From positions 1 to 38,411 of IMG/VR virus record IMGVR_UViG_3300047552_000136: DNA of 38,411 nucleotides. One strand, 5' to 3'. Origin of the DNA: a virus. The notes beneath the pieces were generated by a model. It searched no databases. It was not told where the DNA came from and saw nothing but the letters and a program-made list of their open reading frames with translations. Shown piece after piece: positions 20,801 through 28,111 of this stretch (position 1 is its first letter; every line of letters begins with the position of its first letter). A program made the translations under genes and the position numbers.

Positions 20801-21576
20801 GTGTCGATATCAGTACTGGGAACAGCACATCCATAGTAAGTGTTAGTTAGGTAATCATACACTACGTCACCAGGAGCTGACAGAGTACTATTAATTTGGG
20901 CAGTTAATGTCTCTAGACCAGTTAATCCAATATCTTGTTTGTATTGTACTTTGACAATCATAAAACAAGTATTTGTCATAGTGTCAGTAGATGTCCAGTG
21001 CTCACTACTGGCAATTCCACTATCTGACATTACAGTGATAGCATCTTTAGTATTTCCACGAGTGTAACCGTAGCTACCCTTGTTATAGCAGTACACATTG
21101 ATTAGTCCATTAACAGCCTTGTCTTCTTTACCGTCTGGGGTAAACCAACTAACTACTTTGGTAGGATCAGTTGTGTCAAATACTAGACGTTTGTCAGCCC
21201 AGTAGATATCACCAAAAGCAATAGTGCCACCACCTAAGCTACCACTAGCTATGGTATGAGACTCACATAACGAGCACACATACCACATTGTCTTTTGATC
21301 GGTACTGATTTTAGCATCGGTGATAGTTGGCTTTAGCCATGTCGTACCGTATGCTACATTAAGTTTGTTATTGGTGGCAGGAGGGACTTGTACTCTAGTA
21401 CCACCTTCTGCTGGATTACTACCAGCACCACCCTGCCCTTGTTGTTTTAAGAACAGGTTACTAATAACATAGGTTGTTACTAATCGTGTACCAAAGATGA
21501 TAGCGGCGGCGGCAAAACCTGTGGCTGAAACCCCTAGAGCTGCGATAATATATGGGGCGATGACTGCTGCTGGCAT
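14896..21576 (-). CDS. Tail-tip host-specificity protein, J-like, with fibre extensions (2226 aa)
   Basis: The N-terminal 60 residues include a hydrophobic stretch (IIAALGVSATGFAAAAIIFG), and residues about 80-500 look like the lambda J / tail-hub core, which forms the tail tip. Residues about 515-640 resemble a fibronectin type III domain, ending YYFRVRVLTTNGKWSDFSD. Collagen-like stretches follow (GPPGSDG near 761, GKNGNDGTPGND near 860). Three Ig-like repeats of about 100 residues then share 'YQNLDGTW.P' (about 862-1160). Residues 1445-1730 contain 'TSTDMNNW' and 'ITSTDAVNWSS', which suggest a BNR-like propeller, and fibre-like sequence runs to the end. The start follows AAAGGAATAAAATG and abuts the GNAT-like gene. 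It probably binds the host surface. Confidence 0.85.
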   Translation of the reverse strand: MPAAVIAPYIIAALGVSATGFAAAAIIFGTRLVTTYVISNLFLKQQGQGGAGSNPAEGGTRVQVPPATNNKLNVAYGTTWLKPTITDAKISTDQKTMWYVCSLCESHTIASGSLGGGTIAFGDIYWADKRLVFDTTDPTKVVSWFTPDGKEDKAVNGLINVYCYNKGSYGYTRGNTKDAITVMSDSGIASSEHWTSTDTMTNTCFMIVKVQYKQDIGLTGLETLTAQINSTLSAPGDVVYDYLTNTYYGCAVPSTDIDTSSLHDLNAYSSQTITYTKADNTTGTQLRYLINGVIDTNTNCFENLQTIMDSCDSWLQWNETTGKWGVVINKAYDQSAGSQAAKSITDLFNLTDDNIIGAINLNPVDLNSTLNRYEVTYPDTYIYDQSGYAYGDLEYAQKNPNEPNNLLSLKLPLVNNNVQAQYLAKRKLFQSREDLIVQCAVDYSGILVNAGDLIRFNSDKFQWNNKVFRVTQVQESKSADGFLGAQLTLCEYNTLVYQNISIKQFIPSPNTGISDPSITEAPDAPTVTNKTQINNIPYFTLNAYVPPNGVYKSMEFWYSSGGTSLDNFKLLTTETSTGTSFASGELVTSEVSGLTDDTYYFRVRVLTTNGKWSDFSDAGDALPWTPSVNVPSALGTNLEFDPAVTICPSSSDGTTTTVGQVVALHLRIGQAITPLWNQVGTQPNDTWYGTTVSASTGLSISSLVVDQANDRLYTTITAIGNTTSQAKITFSNLYYKSKTGVVTGLGSASCSVTKLNSGVEGPPGSDGYVITSPSLYKWAMTEPTEPTGTSTLTWSTLTNTNYTGTDSWSASIPTNPGTSAISLWAATKTISAPLNTAVSSVDWSTGSGIASIGKNGNDGTPGNDAISVGLSQNQVDIRQNLDGTWSPATTNLSVTYVGEQVYTASVPISVRSNNIFYGVVTGNSEVSVSGSGAGGKTGNVTFSINVTGTTLTQNVPVNMYVSTVSASVVPNNISIYQNLDGTWTPNVVNCAVTYSNTTANITKTIPVTVTSNNLSYGNATGNSLVTVATTGTGTKVGNITFDLPYGFSNNQLLVPVNMVGLNVTANASPSYVSYPQLANGKYTSPNAQSIVASFKDVRTGNTANITLTSNVTANGNVTVTGANANNIVFTYIDSGSSGVAEVRHVPSGATSTIEVYAQIYPVVITNQYGGADVQVSGITTTSISSALNVSHSYSAGQTFNKAVNDGAWTPTPNVSNIIKTTDTFSVSRADVVVGSYGYDVLFNTATDTFTLVSNSTGATNSNRFSFGSAQVSSTRAYLPITYTDPEGTITSAVEVNVLKSGSRGNAGPVNVTRYGRFDSRDQAQLIGSPVTTTGLNTYWTRTPDSFPADDPFTHTTSQYCPNVTIGSPAQWRLSMTGKGGGQYLAAAKEQYTITIDNNNYTSYYNNELFRFTMGGVSGGYVLNSPANATMRNITKVGSRYYMMMNYNVVYTSTDMNNWTDVSSYFPATGTTQFILVTANNKLICFIFDGFNPTLTYIGTSHLDLVKYDSLADYGYWYDTSAEYLRETSSGTPVYTDLIVSNSVTPSSTVRVCPSGSDPAVAANWTQIPQFTGMLTGSTSGSLAAKFYKINNKIFAVTATSIFRCDSWGDGWSIVYAGSVYDFVCNGATGIWQTDINGNNGTVYRIGSNNGASQVATYAGIQFLAYYNNTFFIHYSDSSTSQFVITSTDAVNWSSPVTGSGYSRATLYSGPYGMYLAGSKIYRSTNLTSFTDTGWSSGFANGLTRWRNSADLFWSQSKVSSDGQNHLEVSFITNDASKITVGGVGGTISVSLQYFDDVAATVSKTWNAVIKLDGNLTTADAVTANFVSKFNTAKGSLPFTASAQFGTRVTITFTYNGDVSSSAASFTITQSSGSPVSTISITPWNYTDVQGMNPSYIEFANVEIASNRSQLIITNSGTHTGNVYTWNVTEQTTTGTLAHGDGVILDIQSVLTGTVTEFNAQLAATASGTGIRYNTGATTISIDTGGFDLATKTAIQQLTTNDYIFVQGTNTSVGNTVMMFRAHGSAYDQAADIATMFNTQEVAYTASATNNIVTITSSNYVNRDDLSIISVGAGSDGSIGIGDFSLVKVTDGREPYTVSSGTKSYLTFNGSSGGGRFTSPVVVDIDYGTFANANTSLSSDSTTLAKIKTQLAARGYYVFDIGTSGELRIVDIEPTSGGTLSVAVTSGTGPTGNASATITQLDLGTAEIVVGDQYRWTYPVNTGKQIT

Positions 21577-21577
21577 T

Positions 21578-22033
21578 TTATTCCTTTATTTGTTTAACGT
21601 AAGTTGACTCAATCCACTCGAATCCACGACGACTAGGGTCGAACTCACTATTTGATAACTTACTAATAGTGTAGGCAGTGATAGAGCCACACTCTACTTG
21701 CTCACTAGCATATTTATCGTACTCTCTAAGTAGTCTATACCCGTGTGAACTATGACGATACTCGGGTTCTACCCAAAACGCTAATTCACTTAGCATCATA
21801 ACGTTGGGATTCCACATATTCCCATTACGATACGCTAGCAGCATACCTACTGGCTTGTCGTCTTCATAAGCTAACCAAGCGCTGCCAGCTCCTACTAGAA
21901 TAGCAGTGATTAACTGTCTAACGTGATACTCATTGTGATTTGTTCTAAGTTCGATAATAGGCGATAAGGCACTATACGATCTCATCATCTCTACAATGAC
22001 ATCAATATCATATCGTGTTGCTTGACGAATCAT
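21578..22033 (-). CDS. GNAT-family acetyltransferase-like protein (151 aa)
   Basis: The length and layout fit a minimal GNAT fold. MIRQATRYDIDVIVEMM gives the first strand and helix, SAWLAYEDDKPVGMLLAYR the central strands, and ELAFWVEPEYRHSSHGYRLL the acetyl-CoA-binding motif A. In motif A the usual Q/RxxGxG/A pyrophosphate loop appears as RHSSHGYR, so one glycine is replaced. The gene starts at an ATGA overlap with the 239-residue tail gene and is followed one base later by the tail-tip gene, so it is made with the tail. GNAT-like proteins between distal-tail and tip genes are seen in other aquatic phages, but their substrate is unknown; it may modify a tail protein. Confidence 0.72.
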   Translation of the reverse strand: MIRQATRYDIDVIVEMMRSYSALSPIIELRTNHNEYHVRQLITAILVGAGSAWLAYEDDKPVGMLLAYRNGNMWNPNVMMLSELAFWVEPEYRHSSHGYRLLREYDKYASEQVECGSITAYTISKLSNSEFDPSRRGFEWIESTYVKQIKE

Positions 22034-22749
22034 TTCTTAGGGTCTTTACCAAAGTCGAACTTCTTACCTTCAAGACCACTTACTCTATCCATAGATGTGT
22101 CAGCGGCGTTAACATACTTCCAGCTTGTTGAGTTTGTTTTTCTACCAGCAATACGATTCTCTAATACTTGACGGTAGGCGCTACACTGTAGGTTGATAGT
22201 ATAAGTGTCATCAAGGGCATCAAAGTCAGTATCACGGTTCTCAGCGATGGTATAGCTAGTAATGATACCAGTATATCTTAGTGCTGACGTTACAAGATTA
22301 TAGTTATCATCAAAGAAACCACGATAAATGTATGCTTTGCTGCCTTTGATTAGTGGATAATATCCAACTGGAATTGGTAGTTGATTAGTAACTGGAATCT
22401 CTGTTGTAGCTGGAGCACCTGCCACGACATAAATCCAGTATGGGTCTAAACCTGTTAGGGTAATACCAGTATCGTAGCCACTACTACTAATATCTCGCTG
22501 TGTTCCTGTAATATTAACAAGAGCGCCTAGCTCGCTATATGTCTCTCCATTAACTACGTGAGAGCGGTAGCTTGTAGAAAAGTTAAAGTTACGAGAGATA
22601 ATAGTAGAGCCATTGGTAAAGTTGACTGTAAGTTTAACAAACTCAGCGTCAATGATATTAGTTCGTTGAAGATAACTTTGAATGGCTTCTTGCTGTGCTG
22701 GTAACAGACCCTTGATAGAATCTATAATGCTAGGTAGTGAAATAGGCAT
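22030..22749 (-). CDS. Distal tail / minor tail protein (239 aa)
   Basis: It follows the 226-residue distal tail gene and precedes the GNAT-like gene. The C-terminal segment, TDFDALDDTYTINLQCSAYR followed by NRIAGRKTNS and DTSMDRVSGLEGKKFDFGK, resembles a family of phage minor tail proteins that bind the tail tip (DUF2163-like). The central part (RSHVVNGETYSELGALVNIT) has the beta-rich look of such hub proteins. The start at ATG 22749 lies behind an AAAGAAAGAAT purine tract. Structural role in the distal tail is likely; the exact family is inference. Confidence 0.65.
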   Translation of the reverse strand: MPISLPSIIDSIKGLLPAQQEAIQSYLQRTNIIDAEFVKLTVNFTNGSTIISRNFNFSTSYRSHVVNGETYSELGALVNITGTQRDISSSGYDTGITLTGLDPYWIYVVAGAPATTEIPVTNQLPIPVGYYPLIKGSKAYIYRGFFDDNYNLVTSALRYTGIITSYTIAENRDTDFDALDDTYTINLQCSAYRQVLENRIAGRKTNSTSWKYVNAADTSMDRVSGLEGKKFDFGKDPKK

Positions 22750-22773
22750 TTGATTTATTCTTTCTTTAATTTA

Positions 22774-23454
22774 TTAAGCGCCAGCAACCCACTCATAGAG
22801 CTGAAAATCATCATCCCACTCTACGATAGCGTTATTAAGTCGCTCTCCAAGTTGGGTAACTCTATAAGCGCCTGGCGATAGCTTGTAAGTAGGCATGTTA
22901 GGACAGAACATAGAGAACTGTACGTCAGTACCTACATTAATAGTTAGCCCTTGTACACTTCCAGTAATAATATTCGGACGATGTGTAGTGACAGTAACGG
23001 TCTGACCAGTGCCACGAGTAACATCGCTGACAACTGTAAATGGAAATGGCTTACCTTCTATCTGAATAAAGTCACCTGCTCTGAACAAATAGTTACCATC
23101 GTTAAGGTTTGGCAAGTTATCAAGCACTAGTTGATCACCATTGAATGACACTACAGAGATGTCAACAGGAGTAGTAGGATTGTCTCCTTGGTATCTAAAC
23201 ATCCACGCCATATCAGGATTATCGTTCATAGAGATTGTTTGTGGAGAGTATCTGTCTAAGTGATCTAAAGCTTCAATAGTTGCTCTCATGTCAATCCAAG
23301 GCTGTGCTGGCACAGATAGCGTAAATCTCCAAGGGTTTTTAGTAACTGTCATATCGGTACGTGGTATCTGACTACGTGAGTACGCTACACCAACCATTTT
23401 ACGACGATTGATTGTTAGACTACTACTTAAATTGACTACTTGTTGTAAACTCAT
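22774..23454 (-). CDS. Distal tail protein (226 aa)
   Basis: A beta-rich protein beginning MSLQQVVNLSSSLTINRRK, with RSQIPRTDMTVTKNPWRFTL and DGNYLFRAGDFIQIEGKPFP in the middle and a C-terminal YRVTQLGERLNNAIVEWDDD. Its place immediately downstream of the tape measure corresponds to the lambda M / distal tail (Dit) position that joins the tube to the tip. No enzyme motif was seen. Family assignment rests mainly on order and overall composition. Confidence 0.6.
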   Translation of the reverse strand: MSLQQVVNLSSSLTINRRKMVGVAYSRSQIPRTDMTVTKNPWRFTLSVPAQPWIDMRATIEALDHLDRYSPQTISMNDNPDMAWMFRYQGDNPTTPVDISVVSFNGDQLVLDNLPNLNDGNYLFRAGDFIQIEGKPFPFTVVSDVTRGTGQTVTVTTHRPNIITGSVQGLTINVGTDVQFSMFCPNMPTYKLSPGAYRVTQLGERLNNAIVEWDDDFQLYEWVAGA

Positions 23455-23463
23455 TTGTTATCC

Positions 23464-26343
23464 TTATCTTGCTCTGCCACGTACAGGCATCTCTTTTTCT
23501 GCTTGACTAACAGCTCCAAACAGGGTTCTACGATTGTCAGAGAATAGTTTTGCTACTCCAGCAGCATCTATAGCAGACACGTTGTTTGTAACGTTTGTAA
23601 TATTATTTACTACTGGCTGAGGTGCTGGTTGTCCAAAACCACCATTAGGAATAACGGTACCAGCGCTACGTGGAACAAATAACTCAGGACCATTTTCACC
23701 AACAATACTTGGTTTGTTAAGTGGAGGCTGACCACCTTCAGCAAAACCTAGCATCTTACCAACACCACTAAACATCCCACCAGCATCACTGCCACCAGCC
23801 ATTTTGAGAGCATTGAAGATTTGCTGTTTCGTAATCATCTTTAGTAAGTCAGCAATAACTGACTTAGCAAAGTCTCCAAAAGAGAACTTACCAGTACGAA
23901 CGAACTCATCGATACTGTTAGTCATAGCGCTAGCAACACTTTCGAATGCTTGTCTACCCATGTTAGCGGCATTAGTAGCACTGTCAGCATAACTTCTAAA
24001 TGCTTCGCTCCATCCAGTACTGAACTCATTTGCTTTCATTAGAGTAACGGTCTGTTCTCTAGCAATTCCACGATATTGTTCAGCAATTCTAGCTAATCCT
24101 TCTGCTAACTCACGAGAACGCTCTGGTGTTAGCCCATCTCCATCATCAGAGAAACCAGCAGCAACAGCTCGCCCAGCTTCAAGAGCTGCCTTACGTGCTT
24201 CTTCTTGTATTTGAGCGAATTGTTGCTGAACATCGTGGACCGCAGTCTTTAAGAACTCATTGATACGTTGGTTAGACTGGACAGCAGCCTTTTCTACTTC
24301 TGACATATCAGCAGTGATTTTGAGTGGACCTAATAGAGCGTTTTCTTGTACACGACGATTAGCTTCCGTAATCTCACGCTCAGCCTCGGACATATCAGCA
24401 GTGATTTTAAGTGGAGGTAGAACTAACCCTTCTAATGGATTCTTACCAGCTAGTTTTGCTTGGAATCTAATATCTTGGCGCTTATCATTAGCAGCTCTAA
24501 TAGCTTCTTCTAATACACTTCTACGCTCTAGAACTTTAAGACGCTCAGTCTCTTGTGCCTTGAGTAAGGTGTTAGTGCTAAGAATCTGAGTGAGATCATT
24601 CTTCTGCTTAATGTACTCAGCATCAATCTCCTTAAGAGTTTTACCGTATACAGCACCAAAAGCAGCAAATGCTTGTTGTTCTTCTACTGTTCCACCACTA
24701 GCAGCACGTTTTAGATCATTGAATTTCTGTTGTAGTTGAGTTTTTTCGTTAAGATACGAGGTTTCTAAGTCAGCCATCTTTTGAGCGTTGGCTAATGACT
24801 CACCTTCTAATCCTAACATTGACACAGATAACTGTTCTGCTCGTTTTAACTGAACAAACTGTTGGCGATAGGCTTCAACTGTTTTCTGTGCTTCTAAGAC
24901 AACACCACGATTAGCATCAACTACTCGTTGTGTTTCTTTCTCTTGTGCTTTAACTGCCTCTGCTCGTTCTTTAAGACGCTTAGACTCAGCATCTGTTTGA
25001 TCTGGCATATCTGGCTTAAGACCTAAGAAGTCTTTGACTCCATAGTATGCTTTCTTCAAATAAGACATGAAAGTATCAATAAGTTTGATGTCAAAAGCAG
25101 CTTCTAAGGCGATATCTAGTACTTGGATAGCTGTTATGACTAGAGCAATAGGACCAAGCAGCTTACTAAAAGCTGCTACCATACCAAGAGCAAACTTAGT
25201 AACCACGTTCCATAACATTAAGAAGAAGTTCTTGAGAATGAAAACGGCGGCAGCAATAGGACCAGTAATAGTAGCAATTGTTCCAGTGATTCTTCCAGCG
25301 GCTACAGCAGTAACAGCAGCCATCTGTGACATACCAAGGGCAGCTCCAGCAGTACCGACGGCAATTTGGGTAGTAACTCCTGTAAATGCCACAGCAGCCA
25401 TCTTCATAGTAGCAAAAGCAGCAGCAAATCTATACGACTGTTTAGCAACCTCAGTAGCCATCATCAGTACACCTGTTTTAGCTAGCAGCATTTGAGTGGC
25501 AAATATTCCACCTACAACACTAGCTACCTTTAGAACACCACTGATAGCAGTTATAGCGGCAGCAGCAGTAGCAATGCTAGCAGCTAGGTCACCAATAGAT
25601 TTAAGAGTATCTGTGCTTAGACTACCAACAAAAGCAGTTAGTGGCTGAATAGCACTGATGATACCCTGTTTGAAACCACTGATGACAATGTTAAAGTTCT
25701 TCATCGCCGCAGCAGCACTCTCAATAGCAGCAGTATTGTCTTTACCACTGTTCATTCCAGCGTATACTTCTTTAACGTCGATATCTTTGAAGTTTCTACC
25801 TAAGTATTTGACTGCTAGAGCATTTCTCATGCTAGCATCTTCCATCTTAGCTAGATTCTCGATAGTCTTCTTAAACAATTCTTCGTTAGACAAGGTACCT
25901 AAGTCTCTGAGACTAATACCTAACTGAGATAATTCGGCTTGAGCACCAGCACTACCCTGTTTAGCATTGTTTAGCTCAGCAGTAAAGTCGATGACATCGC
26001 CAACAGCACGACTAGTATCTCCACCAGCACGTCCTACAGCCTTGGCAAAGTCGTTTACAGTGTTAATAGCAACACCTGTAGCAGTACTAGCTGATTTTAC
26101 TTCTTTAGCATATGTTAAAAAGTCACCAGCAATCTTAGCAACACCGATACCAAGAAGTACTTCTTTGAGTTTATCGGTGCTATCTGATAGTTTGTCTGTA
26201 GTTTTCTTAACTGACTCTAAACTCTTACTGGTTTTATCACCAAATTGCTTAAACTTACTCTGTAAACCGCCTACTGACTCTTCAATTCGTTTTAGAGTGT
26301 TTAGTACTTGGCTACCATCAGCGCTAAAGACTATATCTGTCAT
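23464..26343 (-). CDS. Tail length tape measure protein (959 aa)
   Basis: The length, position after the G/GT chaperone and organisation all fit a lambda H-type tape measure, which sets tail length and is threaded into the cell. The N-terminal 90 residues are charged and helical. Residues about 230-420 are hydrophobic (AALGMSQMAAVTAVAAGRI, PIALVITAIQVLDIALEAAF) and could insert in the membrane. Residues 440-800 are coiled-coil, and the C-terminus has the family signature EGGQPPLNKPSIVGENGPEL. Residues about 644-701 hold two tandem copies of a 29-residue unit starting KITADMSE, matching an 87-base direct repeat at DNA level. No lytic peptidase domain was seen. Confidence 0.93.
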   Translation of the reverse strand: MTDIVFSADGSQVLNTLKRIEESVGGLQSKFKQFGDKTSKSLESVKKTTDKLSDSTDKLKEVLLGIGVAKIAGDFLTYAKEVKSASTATGVAINTVNDFAKAVGRAGGDTSRAVGDVIDFTAELNNAKQGSAGAQAELSQLGISLRDLGTLSNEELFKKTIENLAKMEDASMRNALAVKYLGRNFKDIDVKEVYAGMNSGKDNTAAIESAAAAMKNFNIVISGFKQGIISAIQPLTAFVGSLSTDTLKSIGDLAASIATAAAAITAISGVLKVASVVGGIFATQMLLAKTGVLMMATEVAKQSYRFAAAFATMKMAAVAFTGVTTQIAVGTAGAALGMSQMAAVTAVAAGRITGTIATITGPIAAAVFILKNFFLMLWNVVTKFALGMVAAFSKLLGPIALVITAIQVLDIALEAAFDIKLIDTFMSYLKKAYYGVKDFLGLKPDMPDQTDAESKRLKERAEAVKAQEKETQRVVDANRGVVLEAQKTVEAYRQQFVQLKRAEQLSVSMLGLEGESLANAQKMADLETSYLNEKTQLQQKFNDLKRAASGGTVEEQQAFAAFGAVYGKTLKEIDAEYIKQKNDLTQILSTNTLLKAQETERLKVLERRSVLEEAIRAANDKRQDIRFQAKLAGKNPLEGLVLPPLKITADMSEAEREITEANRRVQENALLGPLKITADMSEVEKAAVQSNQRINEFLKTAVHDVQQQFAQIQEEARKAALEAGRAVAAGFSDDGDGLTPERSRELAEGLARIAEQYRGIAREQTVTLMKANEFSTGWSEAFRSYADSATNAANMGRQAFESVASAMTNSIDEFVRTGKFSFGDFAKSVIADLLKMITKQQIFNALKMAGGSDAGGMFSGVGKMLGFAEGGQPPLNKPSIVGENGPELFVPRSAGTVIPNGGFGQPAPQPVVNNITNVTNNVSAIDAAGVAKLFSDNRRTLFGAVSQAEKEMPVRGRAR

Positions 26344-26352
26344 TGTGTTTCC

Positions 26353-26658
26353 TTATTTCTTGAAAATCTTTTTAAATTCACGATACAACCAGTCTTGTGT
26401 TGGCTTTACCATACCTCGTGGAGCTTGAATACTCCATCCGTTGTTTAATCTATCGGCGTAAGCGTAATCAGCATGAATAGTTTTATCACCTTCGAGACGT
26501 GTTTGCCTACGAGCGTATCCAGTATCAATAGGTGTTTGAGCAATAAAGAAGTCAAGAGCACGTTTTGGCAGTTCAGTTAATTGTCGAGTCTTCTCACGTG
26601 TGAGTTTTTGAACTCCACCTAAGTCTACCTTCATCTTAACATCCATGTATTTTGCCAT
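26353..26658 (-). CDS. HK97 gp10-like tail completion protein (101 aa)
   Basis: Residues about 38-80 (TPIDTGYARRQTRLEGD, then DYAYADRLNNGWSIQAPRGM) match the pattern of the HK97 gp10-like family, head-tail joining or tail completion proteins of about 100-150 residues. Its start overlaps the stop of the chaperone T frame as TAATG. The gene lies between the tail chaperones and the tape measure, rather than the more usual site between connector and tail terminator. Confidence 0.75.
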   Translation of the reverse strand: MAKYMDVKMKVDLGGVQKLTREKTRQLTELPKRALDFFIAQTPIDTGYARRQTRLEGDKTIHADYAYADRLNNGWSIQAPRGMVKPTQDWLYREFKKIFKK

Positions 26659-26906
26659 TACTTCTTCTTTCTTGTTAGATTAAGTAACTCTTGTAACTCA
26701 TCTTGACTTACTTCAGGTACTTGACCGTTTTGTTTTTTGATTTGAGCATTGTGGTAACTTAAAGCGGCATCCATAATGTAAAGGTCTAGAGTAGTTGCTT
26801 GTTCGAGTACTTGACTAGGTAACATACCATATCGTTCAGACATAGTATCTACTGATAGTAACAGAGCAAGTTCTCTAGAACCTTCTTTAAGTGTGCCGCT
26901 TGTTAG
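26658..26906 (-). CDS. Tail assembly chaperone, downstream (T-like) frame
   Basis: This is the -1 frame continuation of the 98-residue gene just before it. After the slippery heptamer at 26906-26912 it reads LTSGTLKEGSRELALLLSVD and then MSERYGMLPSQVLEQ, with no stop until 26658, adding 82 residues. An internal ATG at 26843 would give a free 61-residue protein, but the frame is open and protein-like above it, which argues for frameshifting. By analogy with lambda GT, the G-T fusion (about 180 residues) binds the tape measure through T. The helical, basic C-terminus (ELQELLNLTRKKK) fits. Confidence 0.85.
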   Translation of the reverse strand, partial: LTSGTLKEGSRELALLLSVDTMSERYGMLPSQVLEQATTLDLYIMDAALSYHNAQIKKQNGQVPEVSQDELQELLNLTRKKK

Positions 26907-27199
26907 TTTCCCAATGCTTGTGTGATCTTAGCGATAGCTTTCATCAACAAGTCTGTTGGTAACATAGTATCGGCTGTGAGAATAGGCTTACCAGTCTCGT
27001 CAAGAATAAGTTCTTTAACGATTTCAATAACTGAGCCTGTATTTGATTCGGTAGCGCTTGCCAACTTCATAAAAATATCAAGTGGCTGTCTATCCCAAGT
27101 GTGGAATGTTATAACCTCGCCATATTTACCTAAGATATCGTTATCGTCTAGAGAGACTTCGATTAGTTGTGGTTTAGCGGATAATTGTGATAATTTCAT
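26903..27199 (-). CDS. Tail assembly chaperone, G-like (98 aa)
   Basis: Short acidic protein (MKLSQLSAKPQLIEVSLDD...) encoded just before the tape measure block, the standard position for the lambda G family. It ends ITQALGN immediately after a slippery sequence, so most ribosomes would terminate here and a few would continue into the T frame. Start ATG 27199 overlaps the stop of the upstream homing endonuclease as ATGA. Its AAGAAAGAAAC ribosome site forms the last codons of that endonuclease (NQERNK). Confidence 0.82.
   Translation of the reverse strand: MKLSQLSAKPQLIEVSLDDNDILGKYGEVITFHTWDRQPLDIFMKLASATESNTGSVIEIVKELILDETGKPILTADTMLPTDLLMKAIAKITQALGN
26906..26912 (-). other. Programmed -1 frameshift site GGGAAAC
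   Basis: On the minus strand the zero-frame codons read TTG GGA AAC TAA, so G GGA AAC is an exact X XXY YYZ heptamer directly before the stop. The lambda G/GT site is GGGAAAG. A weak hairpin (AGGTTC with GAACTT, loop TAGA) starts 22 bases further on, which is longer than typical spacing, so the site may work without it. Confidence 0.9.
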
Positions 27200-27903
27200 T
27201 TGTTTCTTTCTTGATTTGTTTGCTGTAAGAACGAAAATCCCATATTTCCATTCTTAATTTTATTTAAAATAGTTGTGCTGTGTACCTGATAATGTTTTGC
27301 GGCATTAAGCACACTATTAAAAATTCCTTCTGGCGTAAGAACTTTCTTACATCGTTTCTCTGATAGTAATCTCCGTGTCTCATCCGAAAGCTTTTTACCT
27401 CTATTACTATCTGCGATTTTTCTTTTTGTTTCTTCGCTTCTCGGTCCAGTGGATACTCCAATTTTAGCTGCAGAAAGAGCTTTCTTATGCTCAGCAGACT
27501 TAGGCTTGGACAAACTTCTAGAGTATTTAGCGACCCTAGAATCTGTTTCTTTTGTCTTACCTTTATTCCACGGAGTTCTACCAATCATCTTTTGAATAGA
27601 CTCTTTTGAGAACTTCGAATTAACTGAGCCTTCGCCGCCATCAGTCATATTACGAAGAATACCCGTGCCTAAATCTTTGCGACCGTAGTAAGCGACCATG
27701 TATTTTTCAATTGATATTGCTTTTGCTTTTGAGAGTTCAGAAAGAAGAATTACTATTCTATCTTTCGATTTTGGCAACATATCAGTGCCATTTGTTCTAC
27801 GATGACAGGCATAGGCACGAGAGCCCTTTCCCATCCCTATATAATATGGAGTGCCATCTTTTCTAAGATAAGCATATACATAATGTTGATTGATTTGTTT
27901 CAT
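27196..27903 (-). CDS. GIY-YIG homing endonuclease with NUMOD3 and NUMOD1-like motifs (235 aa)
   Basis: The N-terminal catalytic domain has YVYAYLRKDGTPYYIGMGKG, which supplies the two tyrosines and the YIG element of the GIY-YIG fold, and a later IEKYMVAYYG that may hold the catalytic glutamate. The middle has NUMOD3-like DNA-binding repeats (GRTPWNKGKT, SEETKRKIADSNRGKK). The last 50 residues (VLTPEGIFNSVLNAAKHYQV) look like NUMOD1. It is free-standing, inserted between the 61-residue ORF and chaperone G, and its stop overlaps the G start as ATGA. It cuts DNA to copy itself into related phages, and no ribosome site is evident at its own start. Confidence 0.88.
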   Translation of the reverse strand: MKQINQHYVYAYLRKDGTPYYIGMGKGSRAYACHRRTNGTDMLPKSKDRIVILLSELSKAKAISIEKYMVAYYGRKDLGTGILRNMTDGGEGSVNSKFSKESIQKMIGRTPWNKGKTKETDSRVAKYSRSLSKPKSAEHKKALSAAKIGVSTGPRSEETKRKIADSNRGKKLSDETRRLLSEKRCKKVLTPEGIFNSVLNAAKHYQVHSTTILNKIKNGNMGFSFLQQTNQERNK

Positions 27904-27911
27904 TAAATAAT

Positions 27912-28097
27912 TTATTTGTTGTTCTCTCTATTCTCTATGAGAGCGTTTAAGAGTGCTAATCTAAAGGTTGACTTTGCCTTTAGTTGCCTTATTGTGGCTT
28001 CCATGTCCGCAAGAATAGCCTTGTTTTTGGCTTCGTCGCCAAGTAGTGACTTTAGCATATCGTCACTGTTTGTAATCCAGTGTTTATTTGTTTCCAT
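27912..28097 (-). CDS. Hypothetical protein (61 aa), possible coiled coil
   Basis: A short charged and helical protein (METNKHWITNSDDMLKSLLG, then ADMEATIRQLKAKSTF) with no recognised family. It lies just downstream of the major tail protein terminator and eight bases before the endonuclease gene. The position, before the tail chaperones, suggests a tail assembly role. A transcript start between the terminator and this gene is possible, but no convincing promoter was found. Confidence 0.5.
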   Translation of the reverse strand: METNKHWITNSDDMLKSLLGDEAKNKAILADMEATIRQLKAKSTFRLALLNALIENRENNK

Positions 28098-28111
28098 AGT
28101 ATTTATTTGTT

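Noticed and set aside
23804-27257. Plus-strand ORFs opposite the tape measure and chaperone (for example 25067-25495, 25967-26428, 26922-27257)
   Set aside because: They are shadows of the real minus-strand genes, without family motifs or leader signals.
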